In this document: positions 55,395 to 64,000 of the stretch, piece by piece
Position numbering within the stretch: the first letter of the stretch is position 1
How the letters are laid out: each line of letters starts with the position of its first letter
DNA from: Seminavis robusta
Lineage: Eukaryota; Bacillariophyta; Bacillariophyceae; Naviculales; Naviculaceae
Length of the DNA: 64,000 nt
Direction: 5' to 3'
NCBI GenBank assembly: GCA_903772945.1
Contig: CAICTM010000183.1
Location: forward strand, 1-64,000
The notes under the pieces: generated by a model
Seen by the model: only the letters and a program-made list of their open reading frames with translations
Database searches by the model: none
What the model was told of the DNA's origin: nothing
Position numbers and translations under genes: made by a program

Positions 55395-57423
55395 TCCAGT
55401 TACTGGTTGCTAGTAGTCGTATTGGACGGTTGGGCTGATTCGATTCGATTCTGTGATGTGAAAGGAGACTCGACCTCGCCTTGACTCTGGCTCGACTCCA
55501 AAGTGCTGGGCAAAAAGGGCGCGTGCCGAACACCCAGGGGAAATAATGTATGTGATGGGACTCAATCGTCAATCGTCATAGTCCTCGCAAAGGACGGTGG
55601 GGTTGCATTGCAGGAACTGCAGTGCTGGGGTAAACCAGCATCAGAGCCGGCCGTGTGGGCCCTCCAGGCCTAGCTACGACTGTATTCAGAGGACCATTAT
55701 GTGGAGTGAAGTTAGTGTCGGTCAACTCACAAAATGGATGCACACGGTTTTTAAACTGCCAGGTCGGAATGGCTCTCCGGGTTGCATTCGGAATGGCTGT
55801 CAGGGCTGGATGGCTGTTGACGCAGAAGGCTTTGGTTGTACGAAGGACTATTGTTGCTGTAACATTGATCTCCACTCCCTCTAGCTAGCGAATACCTACA
55901 ACAGCGAAAGCCCGAAAGGCAATAAACTGCAAGTCAAATTCGTCGCCCAGTAGGAGTGTATCCCGACGAGAGAAGTTCAACAATCCCAACATTGGAGGCA
56001 CAATCTACCAAGTGGGCTGTTGAAAAGTGGTCAAACTCATCATCGGAACTCCGGGCCAGTATCCACAGCAAGGCGGGTGTGCTATGGTGCTTGCCACTTG
56101 CCACCAAGGGTAATGTTTCCAAATCGAGTGGTTTCGTTGAAGAATCCATGGACATTGATTTCTGCGGCTCATCTGCGTGGGGGGGGGGGGGGAATGATTC
56201 AATTCAATCTACGAAGTTGCCAACAAATCATTTGCTCTATGTCTGGACCAGATTGTCATCCAGCTAATACAACGTATTTGCTTTTTCATTTATCCAATTC
56301 ACAACACTTACATGGACATGTAGTAACTGTGGAACAAACTTCCTTTTCTCCCGTGCTGAAAATCCCCAGTACCTGGTACCCGACAAATGGTCATGGTGGC
56401 CACAGTGACATCACTATTCCTAGCCGTATGCACTTTGGGCGTACAAGGTTTCCGGTGCAGTAACGCAAGCAAAGCGATTTAAAGGCAGGAGTGCTTTCGC
56501 GGAGGAAGCGAGGATACGGCAAGAGAGGAACGAGAATTGGAGCCGACACGCCGTCAACATCCAGGAAGCAGCGAGTCGGATCGGCAAGACATTCTAGGAG
56601 TGATTGTAGACGACGCAGAAGCGGTCTATATCACGGTGATCGACCTGATCCTGGGACACCGTGATCGTTCCCAGCAGCCAGAACTTACTTGGGCTGCTTG
56701 GTGGATCCAATGCAGAGGCAGGAAAGGCCTGTGAACATTGGGGAGACTTCAAGGACCGGTGAGTCTTTGGTGTTGTAACCACTGGAGACTCGAAGCTTGC
56801 TGAAGCAAAACGTTCCTCCGAAGCACCATTGCTAGTTTAGGAGCAATTGCTGCAGGCAGGTTTATAGTAGGTTGAGGACTCTTGCTTCTTCTTATTACCT
56901 GCCGGCCTCTTTGTTTGACTGCCGCGACGCGTTCTTCCGCACAGTGCTAATTCACGCGCAAAAGCAAAAGCAACTTACGACTTTCATACCATGGTATCCC
57001 CCTTTTTTGTTGCATGGTTAGATCTAAACCAGGTTCTCGTCCGTTTCCCCAGAGAAGCTTTGCTTGCTGGGTTGGCAGCATGCTCGGTCGTTTCAAGATC
57101 AACTTTTGAGCGGTTGTGCCACTGCTTGTGAATTGGTCATTGCTGGATCGTTTGAAACTCCTTTGCCAGAAACTAGCTTGCTAGCTACCGATCGGAGCAC
57201 AGTCAGCTTGCACCATTGATGAGATCGATGAGAGCACCGAACCATCTATCGATAGGATTGAAAGTTCTGCCGTTTTGCCAGTTTCGGCTCCCGCAAGTCG
57301 AGTGACAGTCATGGCGTGGGAGTCGAAGACATCCTCTGGGATCTTTGGATCAGCCGGTTTGCGGAAGCGAATGGCTCCTGGCCAACTGAAGCTCACAAAC
57401 AACAAACAGACAAGTAAGCCACC
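55395..57423. other. 2.0-kb gene-poor interval
   Basis: No convincing gene. A run of about thirteen Gs lies near 56180-56192. Fragmentary frames with transposon-like wording (NIQEAASRIGKTF) occur near 56530-56600. The G-run makes local base calls doubtful. Confidence 0.45.
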
Positions 57424-57810
57424 ATGTTTACAACGCGCCGCATGAAGAATATTATTTCACCAACCAGCAATGTGCCAAAGCCGCTTCGCAGAAGCCGCCG
57501 CTCAAATGCTGAGGTCTATGATAGCCTTGTAATGGCCAACCAGCATGCCGACCGTATCGGGTCGATATCGAGGCCATCGCCTCCACCGGTATCATGTTTT
57601 GATTTCAGCCACATGTCAGATAAGAATGAGGAGGCCAAGCTTATGAACAGAACTATGCTAGGCAACATCAAGTTCAGCGCCGCATTCAAGGCATCTCCTC
57701 GAATAAACCTCATCGAAGCAGCCAAGACCACCACACCAGAAATCCCAGAGTCGGCAACTCTCAAAGCGTCAGCCAAGGCAGCCCCGAAACTTCGCCATGT
57801 TCGAGTATAA
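57424..57810 (+). CDS. Small hypothetical ORF
   Basis: 128 residues from ATG 57424 in a GCCACCATGTT context. Basic and Ser/Ala-rich (MKNIISPTSNVPKPLRRSRR), no domain recognised. An overlapping minus-strand frame (57818-57516, MKDYTRTWRSFGAALADAL) is equally plausible, so coding is uncertain. Confidence 0.3.
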   Translation: MFTTRRMKNIISPTSNVPKPLRRSRRSNAEVYDSLVMANQHADRIGSISRPSPPPVSCFDFSHMSDKNEEAKLMNRTMLGNIKFSAAFKASPRINLIEAAKTTTPEIPESATLKASAKAAPKLRHVRV

Positions 57811-58015
57811 TCCTTCATTCACTGTCCTATTCTTCAACAAGAGTCAAGCAATTCACCCCAATATTCATAACCATGTACTAATTAAAGAGTAAAAATATAC
57901 TATCGAGTGGCGATATTTCATTGTTCGTAATGATACAGATTACCAAGAATAGGACCAAGCACAGCGGGGCCGAGATTGTGTGCTTCTATGCATGCATGCA
58001 TGCATTCGCGTCTTC
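57811..58015. other. Intergenic
   Basis: Short gap with an ATGCATGCATGC run near 57988. No gene. Confidence 0.5.
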
Positions 58016-60035
58016 TTATGTGTAGACCAATGGTTCTTTGAGATTCATTTGAAGTCTCGGGAGCTTGTAGTCAGAGTTCCGTTGCACCTTAACAAAGGAC
58101 AAGTATCCGTAGACGAACATGACGAAGCTGACGATCAGCCAAAACCACATTCCAAAGGCACTGGTGGAGTTGCGACGCCTCGCCAACCATCCTCTGTTTC
58201 TGGAGTCCATGTATCCCTGTAAGGGATTCTCCACCAGCGTCCCTTGGGCATTGGCCAACAAAATGTCGCGAAAGCTGGCCGTCTTCATTTCTGTCTTGGC
58301 CATGAACTTCATGCACTGAATACGTGTTTGTTGTGCCAATAGAGAGGCAACGTGGGTGAGAAACGGCATAAAACATCCAATTCCACCAGTCTCAGACCAG
58401 CCATGACACGAGCCACTTGGATAGGGCAAAAAGACAATCCCTTGCATTTACTTGAAAATGACTCACCTGATTGACATTGGTATAATCCGCATCATCATAA
58501 CAATCAAAATCTTCTCCTTGCGCATTGCCATTGCCATAGTAGTAATTGTAGCGATAGTCATCATCGTATCCGTAGCGGTACGTTCCGTAATTTTCGCCTC
58601 GATTTTCATCATCGTCCAAATTGTATCCGTAATTGTGCACATCGTAGGCCACACAGGGTTGACAGATCCGAAATGTCTCGAGGGAGTAATCCCACTGTTC
58701 CAGAGCACTGGCAAACGTTTCATCTCCACCGCCATTATTATTATTATTGTTGTTGTCGCCACTTCCACCTTCTCCCAAGACATTTCCAACGACATTTTCC
58801 ACCGTAATGGGATCGTCGTCTCCAGTGGACACGTACTCCTCAATGCACCTCGTGTCGGTGTACAATCCAATGGTGATTTTTCCTCCGGCAATGGGTTTGG
58901 TGGAATAGTAAATGGCATCGCCAGAGGTGGATGCGGCTCCCGTGGCGACGCATCCCTGTGGCCATGCCTCTCTGGCATCCGACATGAAATCGTATTCATC
59001 TTCGGTCCATACGCACATGCCTTCGTGCTTGAACAATTGTTCCATCCAATCATCGAGGGACTGGTGTTTGAACATGCCCAGTAGACTCCAATGGGTTCCA
59101 TCTTCGTGGCAGTCCATTTTGGCACATCGTGAATCTTCGACAATGGAGCAGGGAGTGTCGTTCCATTCTCCGGTATCCTTGTCGTAGTACTGATATTCTC
59201 CAATACCACCACCTTGGTAGTTCAAGTCGACATACTAGAACAATATAATAAAATATGGATGATAGGACGGGAACAAAAAGAGTCAGATACTTCTCACCAT
59301 AACATGTATGTATGGTAGCATGTGTAGCCTGTGGTGACTAGCTAGCTAGGTGGCTAGCTAGACAGTCCCACCAGCACACAACACACACATATCTTCTATA
59401 CATGAAATACATACCGCAGCCCAAATGACATAACGATGACATCCTTCTCCTGTCCCTTGATCTCCACTTCCACTGTTCCCATTCCCGTCATCATCGACAT
59501 CGGAGAGCATATCGTCACAATCAATCATGAATCCCAACAATCTCCATGCTTGCTGATATTCGTCGTATTCGGTTTCTCCTTCGACAAAGGGCGAGAGGTA
59601 ATAAATATCATTGTTGACCATGACATTGGTATCGGCATCTCCTCCATCATTACCAAGGTGTCGTCGCGCATGCGTCCGGTGTTGTCCATTGCGGGTCAAT
59701 TGTTGGGATGCCCATTGTCGAATTTGGGAATCTTCGAGCAATCCATTCTCCCACTTGTGACTGGGCAAAAATTGGACACCATTGTTCAGAGACATCCATT
59801 GATCTTGCTGGGTGTCCGTCATGTCATGGAGATCTTGATTGTTCAAGAATAGATTGTCATGATTATTGTGGTGTTGTTCCAGAGGTTGTGTGGGTTTCTG
59901 GGGCATGGCGGCTGCTGCTGCTGCTTGCGAGGAAAGCAACGATAGTACCATCAACCAAACAATCATCAGTGGAAGCAGCCGTATCCTACCGATGGGTGTG
60001 ATACTACTACTACTACTACTAGACAGAGGCATCAT
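58016..60035 (-). CDS. Secreted single-pass membrane protein, acidic lumenal domain
   Basis: Three exons on minus: 60035-59415, 59234-58467 and 58315-58016, all phase 0; 562 residues. Signal peptide with Ser run then LLPLMIVWLMVLSLLSSQA. The lumenal part is Asp/Asn/Gly-rich with YVIWAA, YQGGGIGEYQYYDKDTG, CEYGY-like Cys spacing and an N-run (DNNNNNNNGG). The last exon has CMKFMAKTEMKTA, a basic RNRGWLARRR and a transmembrane helix FGMWFWLIVSFVMFVYGYLSF, ending KEPLVYT. So the bulk is outside or lumenal with a short cytosolic tail. No known family; several diatom proteins of this style exist. It is divergent to a similar gene at 60763. Confidence 0.75.
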
Positions 60036-60798
60036 CTTGATTTTGAGAAGCAGATATCAGTGAATTGAATGAATTGAATGAAATAATTGGAGAGAGATCC
60101 GTTGTACCGTTGTATAGCTGAAGGTTGGATGGAAGGAAGGAAGGATGGGTATATACCTCTTTTAACCATTAACCAATGCGTTTGGTACGATCAAGTTGTG
60201 GATCCTCTTTTGGCGCACAACAAAGAGATGAGGAAGATACAACCTGCTTGCTTGCTACTAGCTTGCTTATAGTATACTAGTAGTCAGATTGATTAGAGTA
60301 GGAACCCTTTGCTTGCCAAAGACCCCGCCACTTTTCCTCTTGTGCAGGTCCAGCACAGAGCCAAGCAGCGCAAGCAAAAAGAGCCGTCCACTACGTCCAA
60401 CGGGAAGACGTCAAAAAATGGCGGGATGGATACCGCCCTCTCTCCCGGCGCATGATGTCTAAATTGCGTACGTTCAACGAATCCATGGTCAATCTAATTA
60501 AGTCACAAGAAAACCGCCAGTAACATCAAATGCTAATTTGTTTAGCAAAATAGCCCGCTTTTTTTCATCCATGCCATTCGTCCTGGCGCGAGCTGCACGA
60601 TGTTCTTTGGCTCTCATTCTATTGCTTTGTTGTTGTGCAATCTTTTTTCTGAAGCTCCGAAGGGGTTCACAATCACACAATCAATCGTCGGAGCTACTAC
60701 TACAGTCAGTACCAATAGCTCTTCTTCTTGGGTGAAATAGCTAGTTGTTTTGCTAGCTAGTAGTGCTCCGTGGGATACCTGATGCATCCATCATCACC
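60036..60798. other. Divergent intergenic region between the twin membrane-protein genes
   Basis: About 760 bp. Holds GAAGGAAGGAAGG and TGAATTGAATGAATTGAATG short repeats, GCTAGCTAG at 60753 and no gene. A shared promoter is possible. Confidence 0.5.
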
Positions 60799-62826
60799 AT
60801 GGGGTTTTCCTTGACTTGTCGTCGTCCAACTAAGGACGATGACTCTACCGCTGCAAGACCGTCCTCTCTGCTTCTTCTACTTCTACTGCTTCTACTTGTA
60901 TCATCGTTTCCAGTGGTTGTGGACGCCGACAAGGATTCCAACATGTATCCATGGGGCTTCAATCCCAACACACATTTCAAGTCGTACTGGAAAGACGCGG
61001 CCAATATCCTGGAAGATTTGGATCAGTTCCAAGCCCTTTACATTACCGTCCACGGCTGTGTGTGGTCCGAATGTGGCGTCGACGACTTTGACGACGACGG
61101 CGAGAATCACGATGGAGACGAACAATGGTACGAGACGCGCACGCGCACATTCTGTGCCAATGCCGCCTACAGTCTCTATGGCATTCGCAAAAACAATTTC
61201 AAATTGGTCAATACATGCAGCAAGGGAACCTACATTAATACATTCTTTACGTATGAAGGAGCCGATACGTTGGCGCGGGCACTGGAATTGAGTATCAATG
61301 AAAACAAGGACGACAGTCGATACTCGACCAAAGATGATGATTCTTATGGGACGAGTAATTCAGACTGTGTTGCTGTCGATGGGAATGGACGAAGACAACG
61401 TCATTTGGAAGACAATAGCAATGAAGACGACCAACAAAATCAACAGCAATATGATTACGAGACGGATGATGGTGGAGATCCCTATTCGGGAGTTGTCTCC
61501 ACCACCATGGGATGTGCCGCCAGTGCTACCAGCAAGTACAACAAGTTTGTATTGGCCGGGTTTGACGATCAGTATTGCAGTGGACAACACTACCTCAAGA
61601 CGGTCGATAACCTCAAGACGTACAATCGAGCGTTGCACAAGGTATCCTGTACCCGCATTTGGGAACTCCGGAATCAAAACAACAATAACAACAATGATGA
61701 TGCTTATAACAATCAGAACAATAACAATGGAGACAATCGCCGCCACCTGGACAACAACAACAATAACAATCAGTACAAGCGCGTCTACAACTCGATCGCG
61801 GAACAATTGCTCTACCACAGTTGGGCATGCGATCTCAGTCTCTATCCCAACCAATGTCCCGATCCATACGGACTCAAGCGCAAGTACTACAATGTCATGA
61901 AGTCGGCCGCCAATGGACAACCCATTGGATTCGCCGTGTGGAATGCAAGACTCCGTATACCCATCAAGTTCTTGACATGGCTGCTCTTCCTCACGGGCAT
62001 GTACTTGGCATGCTTTGCCTATTACATTCGAAACAAGGACTTTATTGCCGAAAAGGGCGGTGGCGTTCGGGGGTGGGGTCACTTGCTCCGACGCGATGTA
62101 GTCGCCGGATCGGCGGCCGTTTCCGCGTCGGTTGCCAAGGTACGCGAGAGTTCCCGGAGTAACAAATCCTCCAAATCGTCGCGCTCCAAGTCGGGATCCT
62201 CGTCCTCCTCCAAGAATGCCAACAAGGGATGGTTTGCCGCCATCTTTGGCGGCAAGAGGAAAAAGAAGAAGAAGAAAAAGAAGGGACAAAAAGATGCAAG
62301 CGGTGGTGGCAGCAGCAGCAAGCGATCCTTGCAACGAACTCCCTCGGGGCGAATCCTGGAGAATGATGAAGTCTCGGCTTACACGGAAATGACGGACGAT
62401 TACCAGAACAGTCAACGATCGGGACGCTCCAGTCGCTACACTTCGGCCAACTTTTCTTCCTCTCGGACATCCAAGGCCGCCGAAGCGGCATTTGCCGCGG
62501 CGGCACAGTTTGATCTGGAACAGCAGCAACAGCAAAATCAACCAACCTACATGGTTCATCCCGATATTTTACCACGTCAAAACAGCATGTCACGTCAAAA
62601 CAGCATGGGTGGTCAAAGCGAACGCAGTGGCAGAAGTCGACGCAGCAGTCGGAGCAATCGCAGTCGATCCAGCAATCGCAGTCGCAGTCGACAACGAGCG
62701 GCGTCCATGACGCCCGTGCGACGAACGGTGGTGGATGCCAGTCCGACAAGATCACCGGGTGGAACCAGTGTGCGAAGCAGTCGACGTTCTCGCAGTCAAT
62801 CGTCCGAACGACGCGTCTTTGTGTAA
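60799..62826 (+). CDS. Secreted single-pass membrane protein with long basic tail
   Basis: About 675 residues from ATG 60799 (MGFSLTCRRPTKDDD); an ATG at 60763 is also possible. A leucine-rich signal sequence (SSLLLLLLLLLLVSSFPVVV) precedes an acidic lumenal domain with GCVWSECGVDDFDDDGE, RTFCANAAYSLYGI, TTMGCAASATSKYNKFVLAG and N-rich insertions. One transmembrane helix KFLTWLLFLTGMYLACFAYY lies near residue 390-415. The cytosolic tail of about 270 residues is very basic (GGKRKKKKKKKKG) and SR/RS-rich (RSRSSNRSRSRQRAA), so it could bind acidic membranes, RNA or proteins. The topology and spaced cysteines match the divergent neighbour, suggesting an old duplicate pair. Confidence 0.75.
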   Translation: MGFSLTCRRPTKDDDSTAARPSSLLLLLLLLLLVSSFPVVVDADKDSNMYPWGFNPNTHFKSYWKDAANILEDLDQFQALYITVHGCVWSECGVDDFDDDGENHDGDEQWYETRTRTFCANAAYSLYGIRKNNFKLVNTCSKGTYINTFFTYEGADTLARALELSINENKDDSRYSTKDDDSYGTSNSDCVAVDGNGRRQRHLEDNSNEDDQQNQQQYDYETDDGGDPYSGVVSTTMGCAASATSKYNKFVLAGFDDQYCSGQHYLKTVDNLKTYNRALHKVSCTRIWELRNQNNNNNNDDAYNNQNNNNGDNRRHLDNNNNNNQYKRVYNSIAEQLLYHSWACDLSLYPNQCPDPYGLKRKYYNVMKSAANGQPIGFAVWNARLRIPIKFLTWLLFLTGMYLACFAYYIRNKDFIAEKGGGVRGWGHLLRRDVVAGSAAVSASVAKVRESSRSNKSSKSSRSKSGSSSSSKNANKGWFAAIFGGKRKKKKKKKKGQKDASGGGSSSKRSLQRTPSGRILENDEVSAYTEMTDDYQNSQRSGRSSRYTSANFSSSRTSKAAEAAFAAAAQFDLEQQQQQNQPTYMVHPDILPRQNSMSRQNSMGGQSERSGRSRRSSRSNRSRSSNRSRSRQRAASMTPVRRTVVDASPTRSPGGTSVRSSRRSRSQSSERRVFV

Positions 62827-63795
62827 AAAAAGTCGTACAACTAAATAACTAATGAATGCGTGTTGTGGTGGAATGAAACAGGGGAAATCCTTAAAACGAC
62901 ATTATACATGTAGGCAGTCAGTCAACACAGATTCATGAAGGAGTTGTCGGTTAGCTATGTATTGATAGATTTCCATTATTGAGTGAGCTTTCAACATCAG
63001 AGCTGGCGACTGGCTACTAGCTGTAGCTACAATGTGACGGGGCCTGCATGGCTGTGACCGGTACCGGTAGGCCAATCTGCACTCATCATTGTTTGCCCTT
63101 GTATGGTTTTTCCCTCGGCATATCATAGTTTGTCACGATCACGATGTCCCGAGGCCAGCCAGGTGGTGGTTCCAGCACTGGAGTTCCCATAATGGCTCTA
63201 GCCCCAGCCAGAACTGGTTTCCTGCAATGGCTGGCTGCCTCACCCCGGCCAGCACTTCTTGGTGAGTTCCCTCAAGTGCATGCCCCAGCACTGAATTTTC
63301 CACAGCAGCTAGCCCCAGCACGGTTTTGCAACAAGGGATCACCCCAGCATGACGTCTCTAGTAGAGTATCTTCAATCTATTTATTCAATCGTTTCATATT
63401 CCTCAGGGAACTACAAAGCGATTCGCTCAGAACTCGGACAACAAAGTCCTTTTATTCATGAAACAAAGGTTTTATTCCCAAGTCGATCGTTCCAATGAAG
63501 CTAGCAATGGCTTCGCTCCCACATACACCATACTACGAAAATCTGTATGTCATCCATGAAACCTGCTTGGGCTCAAACACCTGTCTTTCGAGAAAACATT
63601 TCGCCTCAAAGAGCTCAAAAATAAAATAAAAATGTACGTGCTCTCTTGGCGGTTTGGCTCGCGCCCTGTTTTGCCCAGCACTTTCCCAGTCGCAGTCCAA
63701 TCACACCCATACCGTATGTGTCCAGCGTTGTACTAATCCCCAGCAACCTCCCTAATAAATACTAGTACCCGTCCAAAACACAGGAAAAAGGATAC
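62827..63795. other. Intergenic region before the edge
   Basis: About 970 bp. Holds CCCCAGCA repeats near 63200-63350 (a 105-codon open frame there looks repetitive, not coding) and ACCGGT at 63058 and 63064. Confidence 0.5.
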
Positions 63796-64000
63796 ATGAT
63801 TACAGGAGTATCTGCTACATGCAATGACCAAGGTGTGGGGTCAGCGACGGCAACTGCCACTTCTGTCAACCACCCAAAAGGAGTAGCAGCTGCATTCTTC
63901 GATTTTGACAAAACCTTGGTGGCCAAAGACAGCCAGGCATTGGAAGGGCAACATGTGCTTCTTGCTCATCATTTGTCAAACCCCCACATCATCGCTGGGC
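63796..64000 (+). CDS. Start of a second HAD/glycosyltransferase paralogue (cut by the edge)
   Basis: An ATG at 63796 opens a frame of at least 68 codons (MITGVSATCNDQGVGSATAT) which reaches FFDFDKTLVAKDSQALEGQH, the same HAD catalytic motif and following sequence as in the gene at 53220-55394. It is on the opposite strand. Only the N-terminal part of the phosphatase domain is inside the window, so it cannot be said whether the glycosyltransferase half is present. Confidence 0.7.
   Translation, partial: MITGVSATCNDQGVGSATATATSVNHPKGVAAAFFDFDKTLVAKDSQALEGQHVLLAHHLSNPHIIAG

Noticed and set aside
61360-62559. 399-residue minus-strand ORF
   Set aside because: Shadow of the SR-rich and N-rich plus-strand gene, which has a signal peptide and a membrane helix in order.
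63144-63461. 105-residue plus-strand ORF
   Set aside because: CCCCAGCA repeat-driven frame without a recognisable domain.
1-64000. tRNA or rRNA genes
   Set aside because: I looked for B-box-like GGTTCGAATCC words and clover-leaf arms and found none convincing; a covariance-model scan would decide.

Overview
This is a eukaryotic nuclear window, most likely from a stramenopile alga and probably a pennate diatom. The reasons are: genes with few, short introns (about 96-190 bp) with GTAAGT-like donors; stop-bounded genes about 0.5-2 kb apart on both strands; and a gene set typical of diatoms (SHAQKYF-class MYB, bacterial-type amino-acid-binding domains behind a membrane anchor, SHSW/WCxxEL proteins, many secreted acidic proteins). 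Two short palindromic words, GCTAGC and ACCGGT, recur in the non-coding DNA. I recognise no rRNA or tRNA. The species is inferred, not shown.

Left third (1-26 kb): a possible exon cut by the window edge; an SHSW/TIR-like protein (minus); a secreted acidic-repeat protein with two EF-hands (plus); a decayed transposase-like gene with several frame breaks (minus, 5.2-8.1 kb); a membrane-anchored protein with two amino-acid-binding domains (plus, one intron); THO complex subunit 5 (plus); pyruvate kinase with an 11-nt micro-exon (minus); a 1,495-residue fatty-acyl-AMP ligase / carrier / membrane beta-helix protein of the Pls/PosA type (plus, three exons); a PEX11-like peroxisomal protein (minus); 2.4 kb with little in it; and a secreted cysteine-rich protein (plus).

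Middle (26-46 kb): a Tudor-RING protein with NUMOD1-like repeats and a frame break (plus); a large low-complexity membrane protein (minus); ALG2 mannosyltransferase (plus); a fatty acid photodecarboxylase (FAP)-like GMC flavoprotein with a signal-peptide exon (minus, three exons); a tandem pair of paralogues, one frameshifted and the other split by about 0.9 kb of inserted DNA containing a foldback element and an interspersed repeat array (plus); a TPR protein (minus, three exons); and an AlkB-type dioxygenase (plus).

Right third (46-64 kb): a SHAQKHF MYB factor, a P-loop kinase, a secreted MsrB-like reductase (three exons) and a HAD phosphatase-glycosyltransferase fusion, all on the minus strand; 2.6 kb with almost nothing; a divergent pair of secreted single-pass membrane proteins that look related; and, at the right edge, the start of a second HAD-glycosyltransferase paralogue in the opposite orientation.

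There are no operons, and most neighbours are functionally unrelated. A lipid theme is visible (FAP, acyl-AMP ligase, PEX11), as is a secretory/glycosylation theme (ALG2, HAD-GT, secreted proteins), but no physical cluster is implied. The strongest leads are the FAP-like enzyme, the Pls-like acyl-ligase, the Tudor-RING-NUMOD1 architecture and the inverted HAD-GT duplication. Exon boundaries were worked out by hand from frame, conserved motifs and GT/AG sites.
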